Shown piece by piece: positions 1 to 6,707 of a stretch of DNA of 21,195 nt. Under the pieces are notes generated by a model, which did no database searches, had not been told where the DNA came from, and saw only the letters and a list, made by a program, of their open reading frames with translations. The stretch covers positions 1 to 21,195 of the forward strand of contig JBBILG010000024.1 in NCBI GenBank assembly GCA_037445085.1, in the 5' to 3' direction. A program made the translations under genes and the position numbers. This DNA comes from JBBILG01 sp037445085 (GTDB lineage Bacteria; Pseudomonadota; Gammaproteobacteria; Burkholderiales; Methylophilaceae). Every line of letters begins with the position of its first letter. Within the stretch, counting starts at the first letter, position 1.

Positions 1-1968
1 CACGACCGCGTCTACGGCATGGACGAGATCCGCAAGGAAGTGGCGCAGTGGACGCCGGACAAGGTGGCGGATGTCACCGGCATCCCCGAGGCCGAGATGT
101 ACCAGGTGGCGAAAGCCCTGCACGAAAACCGCCCCGGCACGGTGATCTGGTGCATGGGCATCACCCAGCACACCGTGGGCAACGCCAACACGCGCGCGCT
201 GAGCATCCTGCAACTGGCACTGGGCAACGTCGGCCTGTCCGGCGGCGGCACCAACATCTTCCGCGGCCACGACAACGTGCAGGGCGCCACCGACGTCGGT
301 CCCAACCCGGAATCGCTGCCCGGCTACTACGGCCTCTCCGAAGGCGCCTGGCGGCACTGGTGCCAGGTGTGGGAGGTGGACTACGAATGGGTGAAGGGCC
401 GCTACGCCTCCAAGGAGCTGATGGAAAAGCCCGGCATCACGGTGTCGCGCTGGATCGACGGCGTGCTGGAAAAACGGGAAAACCTCGACCAGCCCACCAA
501 CCTCCGCGCCACCCTCTACTGGGGGATGGCCGCCAACAGCCAGACGCGCGGCCTGGAAATGAAGACGGCGATGGAAAAGCTGGACCTGCTGGTGGTGATC
601 GACCCGTTCCCGGCCGTCGCCTCGGTGATGCACGACCGCAAGGGCGACACCTACCTGCTGCCGGCGACGACGCAGTTCGAGACCTACGGCTCCTGCACCG
701 CTTCCAACCGCTCGCTGCAATGGCGGGAAAAGGTCATCGAGCCGCTGTTCGAGGCGCGCCCGGACCACACCATCCTGTATGCCTTCGCCAAGCGGTTCGG
801 CTTCGAGCGGGAGCTGACCAGGAACGTCAAGGTGAACAGGGACGCCCAGGGCTGGGAGGAGCCGGACATCGAGGACATTCTGCGCGAAATCAATCGCGGC
901 GCCTGGACGATCGGCTATACCGGCCAGTCTCCCGAGCGCCTCAAGCTGCACATGCAGTACGCGCACACGTTCGACGTCACCACGCTGCGCGCCGACAGCG
1001 GCCCCTGCGCCGGAGAATACTACGGCCTGCCGTGGCCGTGCTGGGGCACGCCGGAACTGAAGCATCCGGGTTCGCCCAACCTGTATGACGTCTCGGTGCC
1101 GGCCATGCAGGGCGGCATGGGCTTCCGCGCCAACTTCGGCGTGGAGCGTGACGGCGTCAGCCTGCTCGCCGAGGATGGCGTGACCCTGGAGGGCGCCGAC
1201 ATCCGAGGGGGCTATCCGGAATTCGATCACCTGCTACTGAAGAAGCTGGGCTGGTGGAACGAGCTGACGGATGCCGAAAAACAGGCGGCCGAAGGCAAGA
1301 ACTGGAAGACCGACCTCTCCGGCGGCATCATCCGCGTCGCCCTCCGCCACGGCTGCACCCCCATCGGCAATGCCAAGGCACGCGCCTTTGTGTGGAACTT
1401 CCCCGATCCCGTGCCCTTGCACCGCGAACCGCTCTACACCACGCGCCGCGACCTCATCGACCGCTATCCCTCGCACAAGGACATGCAGACCTTCTGGCGC
1501 CTGCCGACGCTGTTCGAGACGGTGCAGCAGGCCAACCGGGACGCGAGCCTCGGTTACCCCATCATCCTCACCAGCGGCCGCCTGGTGGAATACGAAGGGG
1601 GCGGCGAGGAAACCCGCTCCAACCCGTGGCTCGCCGAACTGCAGCAGGAAATGTTCTGCGAGGTGCATCCTGCCGACGCCGCGGCCCGGGGGGTGAGGAA
1701 CCACGACTTCATCTGGGTGGAAACACCGACCAGGGCGCGCATCAAGGTGCGTGCCCTGCTGACCGAACGGGTGGCGCCGGGCGTGGCTTTCATGCCCTAC
1801 CACTTCGGCGGCTGGTGGCAGGGCGAGGACCTGCTCGACAAGTATCCGGAGGGCGCCGCCCCCTACGTGCGCGGCGAGGCGGTCAACACCGCCACCACCT
1901 ACGGCTACGATTCGGTGACCATGATGCAGGAAAGCAAGGTCACCCTGTGCAGGTTTGAAAAAGCGTGA
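1..1968 (+). CDS. fdhA: Formate dehydrogenase catalytic (alpha) subunit, 5'-truncated by the window edge
   Basis: This is the C-terminal 655 residues of a molybdopterin (bis-MGD) oxidoreductase that oxidises formate to CO2. The frame is open from base 1 (HDRVYGMDEIR...), so the true start lies upstream. The N-terminal third is missing, including any Tat signal, the first 4Fe-4S site and the Cys/Sec metal ligand. Formate dehydrogenase signatures are clear: WCMGITQHTVGN near residues 50-61, then GGGTNIFRGHDNVQGATDVG, which is typical of FDH alpha subunits. A molydopterin dinucleotide-binding C-terminal domain follows (LTSGRLVEYEGGGEETRSNPW, then NHDFIWVETPTRARIKV). The downstream four-cluster Fe-S subunit and cytochrome b subunit make this a membrane-attached respiratory FDH of the FDH3 type. 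Whether it uses cysteine or selenocysteine cannot be told from this window. Confidence 0.93.
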   Translation, partial: HDRVYGMDEIRKEVAQWTPDKVADVTGIPEAEMYQVAKALHENRPGTVIWCMGITQHTVGNANTRALSILQLALGNVGLSGGGTNIFRGHDNVQGATDVGPNPESLPGYYGLSEGAWRHWCQVWEVDYEWVKGRYASKELMEKPGITVSRWIDGVLEKRENLDQPTNLRATLYWGMAANSQTRGLEMKTAMEKLDLLVVIDPFPAVASVMHDRKGDTYLLPATTQFETYGSCTASNRSLQWREKVIEPLFEARPDHTILYAFAKRFGFERELTRNVKVNRDAQGWEEPDIEDILREINRGAWTIGYTGQSPERLKLHMQYAHTFDVTTLRADSGPCAGEYYGLPWPCWGTPELKHPGSPNLYDVSVPAMQGGMGFRANFGVERDGVSLLAEDGVTLEGADIRGGYPEFDHLLLKKLGWWNELTDAEKQAAEGKNWKTDLSGGIIRVALRHGCTPIGNAKARAFVWNFPDPVPLHREPLYTTRRDLIDRYPSHKDMQTFWRLPTLFETVQQANRDASLGYPIILTSGRLVEYEGGGEETRSNPWLAELQQEMFCEVHPADAAARGVRNHDFIWVETPTRARIKVRALLTERVAPGVAFMPYHFGGWWQGEDLLDKYPEGAAPYVRGEAVNTATTYGYDSVTMMQESKVTLCRFEKA

Positions 1969-2040
1969 TGAACCGCGACGGACGCGAAGGCAACAACCCC
2001 GCGCCCCGGAACCCTTTGCGGTTCGATTGAGAGTGTACAC

Positions 2041-2682
2041 ATGGCAAGAATGAAATTCATCTGTGACGTGGACCGCTGCATCGAATGCAACGCCTGCGTC
2101 ACCGCCTGCAAGAACGAGCACGAGGTGCCGTGGGGCATCAACCGCCGCCGCGTGATCACCTTCCGCGACGGCGTGGCGGGCGAGAAGTCCATCTCCATCG
2201 CCTGCATGCACTGCACCGATGCGCCCTGCATGGCGGTGTGCCCGGTCAACTGTTTCTACAAGACCGAGGACGGTGTGGTGCTGCACGACAAGGATCTGTG
2301 CATCGGCTGCGGCTACTGTTCCTACGCCTGCCCGTTCGATGCGCCGCAGTTCCCCAATTCCGCCGGCAAGGGGCCGGGCGAGAAGGCCACCGACTACTTC
2401 AACACGCGCGGCAAGATGGACAAGTGCACGTTCTGCGCCGGCGGCCCGGGCGAGAACGGCAGTCAGGAAGAATTCGAAAAATACGGCCGCAACCGGCTCA
2501 CCGAGGGCAAGCTGCCGCTGTGCGCGGAAATGTGCTCGACCAAGGCGCTGCTGGCGGGCGACGCTCCGGTCATCGTCGCCATTCACGAGGCCCGCATCGG
2601 GCGCCGCGGTTACGGCGACACCCGCTGGGGCTGGGACATGGCCTATGGCCGCGAGGAAAACGCAGGAGCGGACAGGACATGA
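2041..2682 (+). CDS. fdhB: Formate dehydrogenase iron-sulfur (beta) subunit, FDH3 type
   Basis: A 213-residue electron-transfer subunit that carries electrons from the catalytic subunit to the membrane cytochrome b. Sixteen cysteines fall into four 4Fe-4S cluster groups: C13/C16/C19/C23, C55/C58/C63/C67, C87/C90/C93/C97, and C129/C132 with C161/C165. This arrangement and the length fit the FDH3 beta family, which is shorter than E. coli FdnH and lacks its C-terminal membrane helix. The gene starts 72 bp after fdhA with only a weak GAGAG-like ribosome site. Its stop overlaps the next start (ATGA at 2679), indicating translational coupling to the small lipoprotein. Function by family is secure; the exact physiological donor and acceptor direction is inferred. 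Confidence 0.93.
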   Translation: MARMKFICDVDRCIECNACVTACKNEHEVPWGINRRRVITFRDGVAGEKSISIACMHCTDAPCMAVCPVNCFYKTEDGVVLHDKDLCIGCGYCSYACPFDAPQFPNSAGKGPGEKATDYFNTRGKMDKCTFCAGGPGENGSQEEFEKYGRNRLTEGKLPLCAEMCSTKALLAGDAPVIVAIHEARIGRRGYGDTRWGWDMAYGREENAGADRT

Positions 2683-2894
2683 ACATGCAGCACATTCTCC
2701 CGCTCGCCGCGCTGCTGCTGGCCGGCTGCGGCGAGTACCCGCAGATGGTCGAATACCGGGACGGCGGCTACCAGGGCAAGCAGGACCAGCGCAGTTGGGA
2801 CGGCCCCGCCACCCTGCACGACCGTTCGGTGTGGAAACAGATGATCAACGAGCGCGCGCAGCGCCAGAACGAATACGACCGTGTCGGAGACTAG
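2679..2894 (+). CDS. Small lipoprotein embedded in the formate dehydrogenase operon
   Basis: A 71-residue ORF in its own frame between the beta and gamma subunits, overlapping the fdhB stop by ATGA and ending one base before the gamma ATG. Its N-terminus is a lipoprotein signal: a hydrophobic stretch and an LLAGC lipobox put the lipidated cysteine at residue 17. The mature part is about 55 residues, polar and rich in aromatic, Gly and Gln residues (YRDGGYQGKQDQRSWDG, then WKQMINERAQRQNEYDRVGD), with no metal-binding cysteines. I do not recognise a named family. The position suggests a periplasmic accessory or assembly factor of the FDH complex. It could equally be an unrelated small lipoprotein carried along; coupled start and stop signals make a real gene likely. 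Confidence 0.72.
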   Translation: MNMQHILPLAALLLAGCGEYPQMVEYRDGGYQGKQDQRSWDGPATLHDRSVWKQMINERAQRQNEYDRVGD

Positions 2895-2895
2895 C

Positions 2896-3903
2896 ATGCC
2901 GTTGCTCTTCAAACTCATGCCCACCCTGCTGGCGCTGGCGCTGCTGGCCGGCGGCGGATGTGCCCGTGCCGCCGGAGCAGCGGGCGATGCCGAGTCCGTG
3001 ACTGCCGCAACGGCTCACACCGTGGAGGAAGGCCGCAGCGCCGGCATCCCCTCGGAAGCGCAACTCCAGGCCGAGGCCGGCACCGCCGGCGTCACCCAGT
3101 CGCACAGCCGCGGCGCCGCCGTGTTCCAGCAGGACGAGGGACACTGGTGGCGCACCCTGCGCAACGGCCCCGTCACCTTCTACGGCGGCTGGCTGCTGAG
3201 CGTGCTGCCAGCCCTGATCCTCGGCTTTTATGCCGTGTTCGGCCCCCTCAAGCTGCGCGATGCGCCCACCGGCCGGCTGCTGCAGCGCTTCACCGTGCGC
3301 GAGCGGGTGATCCACTGGATCACGGCCATCACCTTCGTGCTGCTCGCCCTCACCGGCATCGTCCTCCTGTTCGGCAAACACCTGCTCATCCCGCTCATCG
3401 GCCACGGGGCGTTTTCCTGGATCGCCGCCCTCTCCAAGAACGTGCACAATGTGGCGGGCCCGCTGTTCGCCGTCTGCGTGGTGTTCATGTTCGTCACTTT
3501 CGTGCGCGACAACCTGTTCCACAAGGTGGATCTCGCCTGGTTCGCCAACATCCGCCTGGTGCTCACCGGCAGGAAGCACATTCCCTCCTGGAAGTTCAAC
3601 GGCGCGGAAAAGCTGTGGTTCTGGGGCGGCGTCACCCTGCTGGGCGTGGTGGTGAGCGCTTCCGGCCTGGTGCTGGATTTTCCCGTCTTCGGGCAGAGCC
3701 GCCAGGTGATGCAGATCGCCAGCCTGGTGCATGGCGTCGGCGCCCTGCTGTTCATCGCCGCCGCCCTGGGCCATGTCTACATGGGCACCATCGGCGCGCA
3801 CGGCGCCTTCCAGGCCATGAAGACCGGCATGGTGGACGAAACCTGGGCGCGCGAACACCACGAACTGTGGTACGAAAAAATCAGCCGGCAACCGCCTAGA
3901 TGA
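2896..3903 (+). CDS. fdhC: Formate dehydrogenase cytochrome b556 (gamma) subunit
   Basis: A 335-residue di-heme membrane subunit passing electrons from the Fe-S subunit to the quinone pool. After an N-terminal export-like hydrophobic segment (residues 1-26) and a linker comes HWWRTLRNGPVTFYGGWLL, typical of FDH3 gamma proteins. Transmembrane helices lie near 98-117, 139-161, 184-204, 240-262 and 276-297. Candidate heme ligands are H140, H184, H279 and H293; the 14-residue spacing of the last two matches FdnI H155/H169. I chose ATG 2896 because GGAG (2886-2889) sits seven bases upstream; an in-frame GTG at 2881 is the alternative and would overlap the lipoprotein gene. The stop overlaps the downstream nuclease start (ATGA at 3900). 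Confidence 0.92.
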   Translation: MPLLFKLMPTLLALALLAGGGCARAAGAAGDAESVTAATAHTVEEGRSAGIPSEAQLQAEAGTAGVTQSHSRGAAVFQQDEGHWWRTLRNGPVTFYGGWLLSVLPALILGFYAVFGPLKLRDAPTGRLLQRFTVRERVIHWITAITFVLLALTGIVLLFGKHLLIPLIGHGAFSWIAALSKNVHNVAGPLFAVCVVFMFVTFVRDNLFHKVDLAWFANIRLVLTGRKHIPSWKFNGAEKLWFWGGVTLLGVVVSASGLVLDFPVFGQSRQVMQIASLVHGVGALLFIAAALGHVYMGTIGAHGAFQAMKTGMVDETWAREHHELWYEKISRQPPR

Positions 3904-4475
3904 GCGCCGGCACCCGCCGGGCATGGCTGCTGGCCGCCCTGTTGCTGGCCGCGCCCGCGCTGGCGCGCGAACCGGCCGCGCCGCTGGAAACCTCGGCACC
4001 CGTCTCGGCCTACGTGCAGGCCATGTTCACCCCCGGAGACGACATCGCCGGCGAGATCATCCACGCCATCCACCAGGCGCGCCGGCAGGTGCTGGTGCAG
4101 GCCTATTCCTTCACCCATGACGGCATCGCGCGGGCGCTGATCCAGGCGCACCGGCGCGGCGTCGAGGTGAAGGTCATCGCCGACCGCGAGCAGACCGAGA
4201 AAATGCGCCGCGGGCAGGTGCCGGGGCTGGCACACGCCGGCGTGCCGGTATGGCTGGACAGCGAGCACCTGGGCGCGCACAACAAGGTGATGGTGATCGA
4301 TGCCGGCACGCCCGCGGCGCTGATCATCACCGGCTCCTACAACTTTACCCGTGCAGCCCAGCACAAAAACGCGGAAAATGTCGTTTTCATCCGCGGCAGT
4401 CCGACGCTGACCCAGCGCTACGTGCGCAACTGGGAACAGCACCTGGCGCACTCCCGGCCGTTCCCCTTACACTAG
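3900..4475 (+). CDS. Exported phospholipase D-family (Nuc-like) nuclease
   Basis: A 191-residue single-HKD protein of the Nuc/PLDc_2 type, whose best-studied members are dimeric, metal-independent endonucleases with one HKD motif per subunit. A signal peptide is clear (MSAGTRRAW, then a Leu/Ala core ending ALA at residue 22), so the product should be periplasmic. The catalytic motif is H127-N-K129-x4-D134 followed by GSYNFT at 145-150. It overlaps the formate dehydrogenase gamma stop by ATGA and ends 12 bp before ribH. A phosphodiesterase of another substrate, such as phospholipid, is possible, but the length and GSYNFT segment favour the Nuc branch. Its link to formate metabolism is unknown; co-expression is inferred only from the overlap. 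Confidence 0.85.
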   Translation: MSAGTRRAWLLAALLLAAPALAREPAAPLETSAPVSAYVQAMFTPGDDIAGEIIHAIHQARRQVLVQAYSFTHDGIARALIQAHRRGVEVKVIADREQTEKMRRGQVPGLAHAGVPVWLDSEHLGAHNKVMVIDAGTPAALIITGSYNFTRAAQHKNAENVVFIRGSPTLTQRYVRNWEQHLAHSRPFPLH

Positions 4476-4487
4476 CCCAGGAACCCC

Positions 4488-4937
4488 ATGAAAGAACTGC
4501 AACAAAATCTCGACGGCAGCGCCTTGCGCATCGGCATCGTGCTGTCCCGCTTCAACCATGAAATCGGCGACGGCCTGCTGTCCGCCTGCCTGGCCGAACT
4601 GCGCCGGTTGGGCGTGCGCGCGGACGCCGTCACCCTGGCGACGGTGCCGGGCGCGCTGGAATCGCCCCTCATCCTCGATGCCATGGCCGCGAGCGGCCAG
4701 TACGACGCGCTGATCGCGCTCGGCGCGATCATCCGCGGCGAGACTTACCACTTCAAAATCGTCGCCAACGAATCGGCGCGCGGCATTGCCGCCGTGCAAC
4801 TGAAGCGCGGCGTGCCCGTCGCCAACGCCATCCTCACCACCGAGGACGACGACCAGGCGCTGGCACGCATGAGCGCGAAGGGCACCGAGGCCGCCGCCGT
4901 GGCGATCGAAATGGCCAACCTGCTGAAACAGTCATGA
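4488..4937 (+). CDS. ribH: 6,7-dimethyl-8-ribityllumazine synthase
   Basis: A 149-residue enzyme that condenses the ribityl-aminopyrimidine with 3,4-dihydroxy-2-butanone 4-phosphate in the penultimate step of riboflavin synthesis. Family motifs are present in order: LSRFN (19-23), VPGALESPL (53-61), the phosphate-binding and catalytic segment LGAIIRGETYHF (78-89, catalytic His at 88), and ILTTEDDDQALAR (115-127). The size is normal for the icosahedral or pentameric family. An AGGA ribosome site lies just upstream. The stop overlaps the nusB start (ATGA at 4934), the usual ribH-nusB coupling. It is unusual that the pair directly follows an FDH operon rather than other riboflavin genes. Confidence 0.96.
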   Translation: MKELQQNLDGSALRIGIVLSRFNHEIGDGLLSACLAELRRLGVRADAVTLATVPGALESPLILDAMAASGQYDALIALGAIIRGETYHFKIVANESARGIAAVQLKRGVPVANAILTTEDDDQALARMSAKGTEAAAVAIEMANLLKQS

Positions 4938-5389
4938 ACGAGCAAAAACCGAAAAAGTCCGCCAGAAACCGGCGCAAGTCCCGCGAACTGGCGCTCAAGG
5001 GCATCTACCGCATGATCCTCGCCGGCGCCGAGCTGCGCGAGGTCGAGCACGATCTCGTCGAGGACGAGGACTACGGTCGCGCCGACGAGGCCTACTTCCG
5101 CAAACTGCTGGCCGGCGTGGCCGCCGAGTCGGCCGTCATCGACGCGCGCCTGCAGCCCTTGCTCGACCGCGCCATCCACGAACTCAACCCCATCGAGCAC
5201 GCCATCCTGCGCATCGCCGGCTACGAGCTGCTGCACGATCCTGGCATCCCTTACCGTGTCGCCATCAACGAGGGCGTGGAACTGGCCAAGCAGTACGGCG
5301 GCACCGACGGCTACAAGTTCGTCAACGGCGTGCTCGACCGTCTCGCCGCCGAGGCACGTCCGGATGAATGCGCGCGCAGGCCGGGCTAG
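4934..5389 (+). CDS. nusB: Transcription antitermination factor NusB
   Basis: A 151-residue all-helical RNA-binding protein that pairs with NusE/S10 on boxA RNA in rRNA antitermination complexes. The sequence starts with a basic segment (KPKKSARNRRKSRELALKGIYRM) and ends with the conserved region NPIEHAILRIAGYELLHD and the helix containing PYRVAINEGVELAKQYGG, then YKFVNGVLDRLA. Length and motifs are standard for proteobacterial NusB. It overlaps ribH by ATGA. In many proteobacteria thiL follows nusB; here it is an FHA-domain gene 59 bp downstream. Confidence 0.96.
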   Translation: MNEQKPKKSARNRRKSRELALKGIYRMILAGAELREVEHDLVEDEDYGRADEAYFRKLLAGVAAESAVIDARLQPLLDRAIHELNPIEHAILRIAGYELLHDPGIPYRVAINEGVELAKQYGGTDGYKFVNGVLDRLAAEARPDECARRPG

Positions 5390-5448
5390 ACGCCACGCCG
5401 GGCAATCCGGTGTAAGATGCACAGGGTGATGCAGACCGCGGCGTGCCC

Positions 5449-6147
5449 ATGGCCAAACTGATCCTCTCGCTCGACGACACCTTCCTCGGCGAATACCCGC
5501 TGGACAGCCGGCACCTCACCATCGGGCGCCGCCCGACCAACGACATCCACCTCGACAACCTCGCCGTCAGCGGCGAGCATGCACGTGTCATCTGCACCGA
5601 CGGCACCGTCATGGTGGAGGATCTGGACAGCACCAACGGCAGCACGCTCAACGGCCGGCCGGTGACCAGGCAGCGCCTGCGACATGGCGACGTCATCGGC
5701 ATCGGCCGCTACCAGCTCACCTTCGTGGACGAGGCGGCGCTCGGTACCGGGGCACGGCAGGCGCCGACCGATTTCGCGCACACCCTGCTGGTGCAGACGC
5801 CCGCCGAGGGCCGCAGCCCTCCGGCCGCAACCGCCCACGCGACGGAGACGCCGCAGGCCGCGGTCACGAGCGCATTGCCGCCCGCCGCCAGCGTGCAGGT
5901 GCTCAACGGCCCCGCCAGGGGCCGGGAGCTGCCGCTCACCAAGACCCTCACCACCCTGGGCAAGCCGGGCGAGCAGGTGGCGGTCATCTCACGGCGGCCG
6001 CACGGCTACTACATCACCCATGTGGAAGGCGACCGCCACCCGCTGGTGAACGGCAGGACCATTGGTGCACAGGCGCACCCGCTCGGCGACCACGATGTGA
6101 TCGAGCTGGCCGGGGTCAAGATGGAATTCTTCCTGACCGGCGCCTGA
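5449..6147 (+). CDS. FHA-domain protein with a second, degenerate FHA-like half
   Basis: A 232-residue cytoplasmic protein with no predicted membrane segment. Residues 1-95 form a canonical FHA domain, a phosphothreonine-binding fold: G26-R27, S41-x2-H44 and the STNGS loop (61-65, N63). A Pro/Ala/Thr-rich linker (about 100-147) leads to a second beta-rich unit (148-232) whose outline echoes an FHA domain, including LVNGRTI at 199-205, but which lacks the GR and S-x2-H phosphopeptide-binding residues. ATG 5449 begins at the domain edge and is preferred over GTG 5443. FHA proteins often read out Ser/Thr kinase signalling or work with secretion machines; no kinase or phosphatase is in this window, so the partner is unknown. 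Confidence 0.85.
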   Translation: MAKLILSLDDTFLGEYPLDSRHLTIGRRPTNDIHLDNLAVSGEHARVICTDGTVMVEDLDSTNGSTLNGRPVTRQRLRHGDVIGIGRYQLTFVDEAALGTGARQAPTDFAHTLLVQTPAEGRSPPAATAHATETPQAAVTSALPPAASVQVLNGPARGRELPLTKTLTTLGKPGEQVAVISRRPHGYYITHVEGDRHPLVNGRTIGAQAHPLGDHDVIELAGVKMEFFLTGA

Positions 6148-6185
6148 GCAGCCGCAGGCCCTGTGCAAAACCGGCGTGGCTGTGG

Positions 6186-6191
6186 CATACT
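6186..6191 (+). promoter_or_regulatory. Possible -10 element for the Rrf2-family gene
   Basis: CATACT matches TATAAT at four of six positions and lies about 26 bp before the start codon in the 69-bp gap after the FHA gene. The -35 region is poor (GTGCAA at 6163-6168, 17-bp spacer). The call rests on position and the AT-richer context only. Confidence 0.3.
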
Positions 6192-6200
6192 GCGGCAGTA
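6188..6200. promoter_or_regulatory. Short inverted repeat over the Rrf2 promoter, candidate autoregulatory operator
   Basis: TACTG-CGG-CAGTA is a perfect 5-bp inverted repeat with a 3-bp centre, overlapping the possible -10 and the expected transcription start. Rrf2-family regulators often repress their own genes from dyad sites. The site does not match the IscR or NsrR consensus, and a repeat this short may be chance. Confidence 0.25.
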
Positions 6201-6216
6201 AATTCGAGACCTCCAC

Positions 6217-6681
6217 ATGCTGATATCCCGGACTAGCCAGTACGCGATCCAGTCCCTGATCTACATCGCCACCCAGGAGCGGGACGTGCCCATTCTCAGC
6301 CGCCAGGTCGCGGAACGGCTGCACGTGCCGGCGGCCTATCTGGCCAAGATCATGCAGACCCTGTGCAAGGGCGGGCTGGTGTCGTCGTTTCGCGGCCGCC
6401 TGGGCGGCTTCTGCCTGGCCGAGCGGCCGGAGAACATCGATCTCATGCGCATCCTGCTCATCACCGAGGGGCAGGAATTCACCAAGGAGTGCCTGCTGGG
6501 GCTGAAAGTGTGCAGCGACGAGACCGCCTGTCCCATGCACCACCAGTGGAAGCCGATCAAGCAGGAGATCATCGACCTCCTGCAACGGCAGACGCTGGCC
6601 ACGCTGAGCGAGGCGGTACGCAGCGGCAAGTACCGCATCAGCGACATCCCGCAGGCGCTGCTGCCCGCCCTCCCCGCCTGA
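6217..6681 (+). CDS. Rrf2-family transcriptional regulator with three candidate Fe-S cysteines
   Basis: A 154-residue winged-helix regulator. The N-terminal DNA-binding region (LISRTSQYAIQSLIYIA, then LSRQVAERLHVPAAYLAKIMQTL and the wing FRGRLGGFCL) is typical of the IscR/NsrR/RirA group. Three cysteines, C92-x6-C99-x5-C105, fall in the segment where IscR binds [2Fe-2S] and are followed by PMHHQW. The product probably senses Fe-S status, redox state or NO, but the precise signal cannot be assigned. It is not IscR in context (no iscSUA) nor an obvious NsrR. The gene has its own 69-bp upstream gap and converges on the ATPase gene. Confidence 0.88.
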   Translation: MLISRTSQYAIQSLIYIATQERDVPILSRQVAERLHVPAAYLAKIMQTLCKGGLVSSFRGRLGGFCLAERPENIDLMRILLITEGQEFTKECLLGLKVCSDETACPMHHQWKPIKQEIIDLLQRQTLATLSEAVRSGKYRISDIPQALLPALPA

Positions 6682-6689
6682 TGCCCGCC

Positions 6690-6707
6690 GGCGCGCATCG
6701 CCGCGCC
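6690..6707. terminator. GC-rich inverted repeat between convergent genes
   Basis: GGCGCG-CATCGC-CGCGCC is a perfect 6-bp stem with a 6-nt loop, lying in the 25-bp gap between the Rrf2 stop (6681) and the ATPase stop (6707). Position suits a two-way terminator, but neither side has a T-run, so Rho-independent action is uncertain. Confidence 0.35.

Noticed and set aside
1..1968. Selenocysteine (in-frame TGA) in the formate dehydrogenase
   Set aside because: No internal TGA is present in the visible part; the active-site residue lies upstream of the window, so nothing can be concluded.
2009..2024. GAACC-CTTTGC-GGTTC hairpin between fdhA and fdhB
   Set aside because: Only five base pairs, no T-run, and the two genes belong to one complex; too weak to call a terminator or attenuator.
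1234..2586. 450-codon open frame on the minus strand opposite fdhA and fdhB
   Set aside because: It spans two well-supported genes and their gap, has low-complexity Ala/Gly/Arg composition and shows no family motif; it is a high-GC antisense shadow.
2896..2961. Lipoprotein signal on the FDH gamma subunit (LAGGGC)
   Set aside because: The residues before the cysteine (GGG) fit the lipobox poorly, and family members normally carry an ordinary export-like N-terminus before the membrane helices.
5413..5418. TAAGAT as a -10 box for the FHA gene
   Set aside because: Four of six matches and no -35-like sequence at 16-18 bp; the gene may simply be read from nusB.
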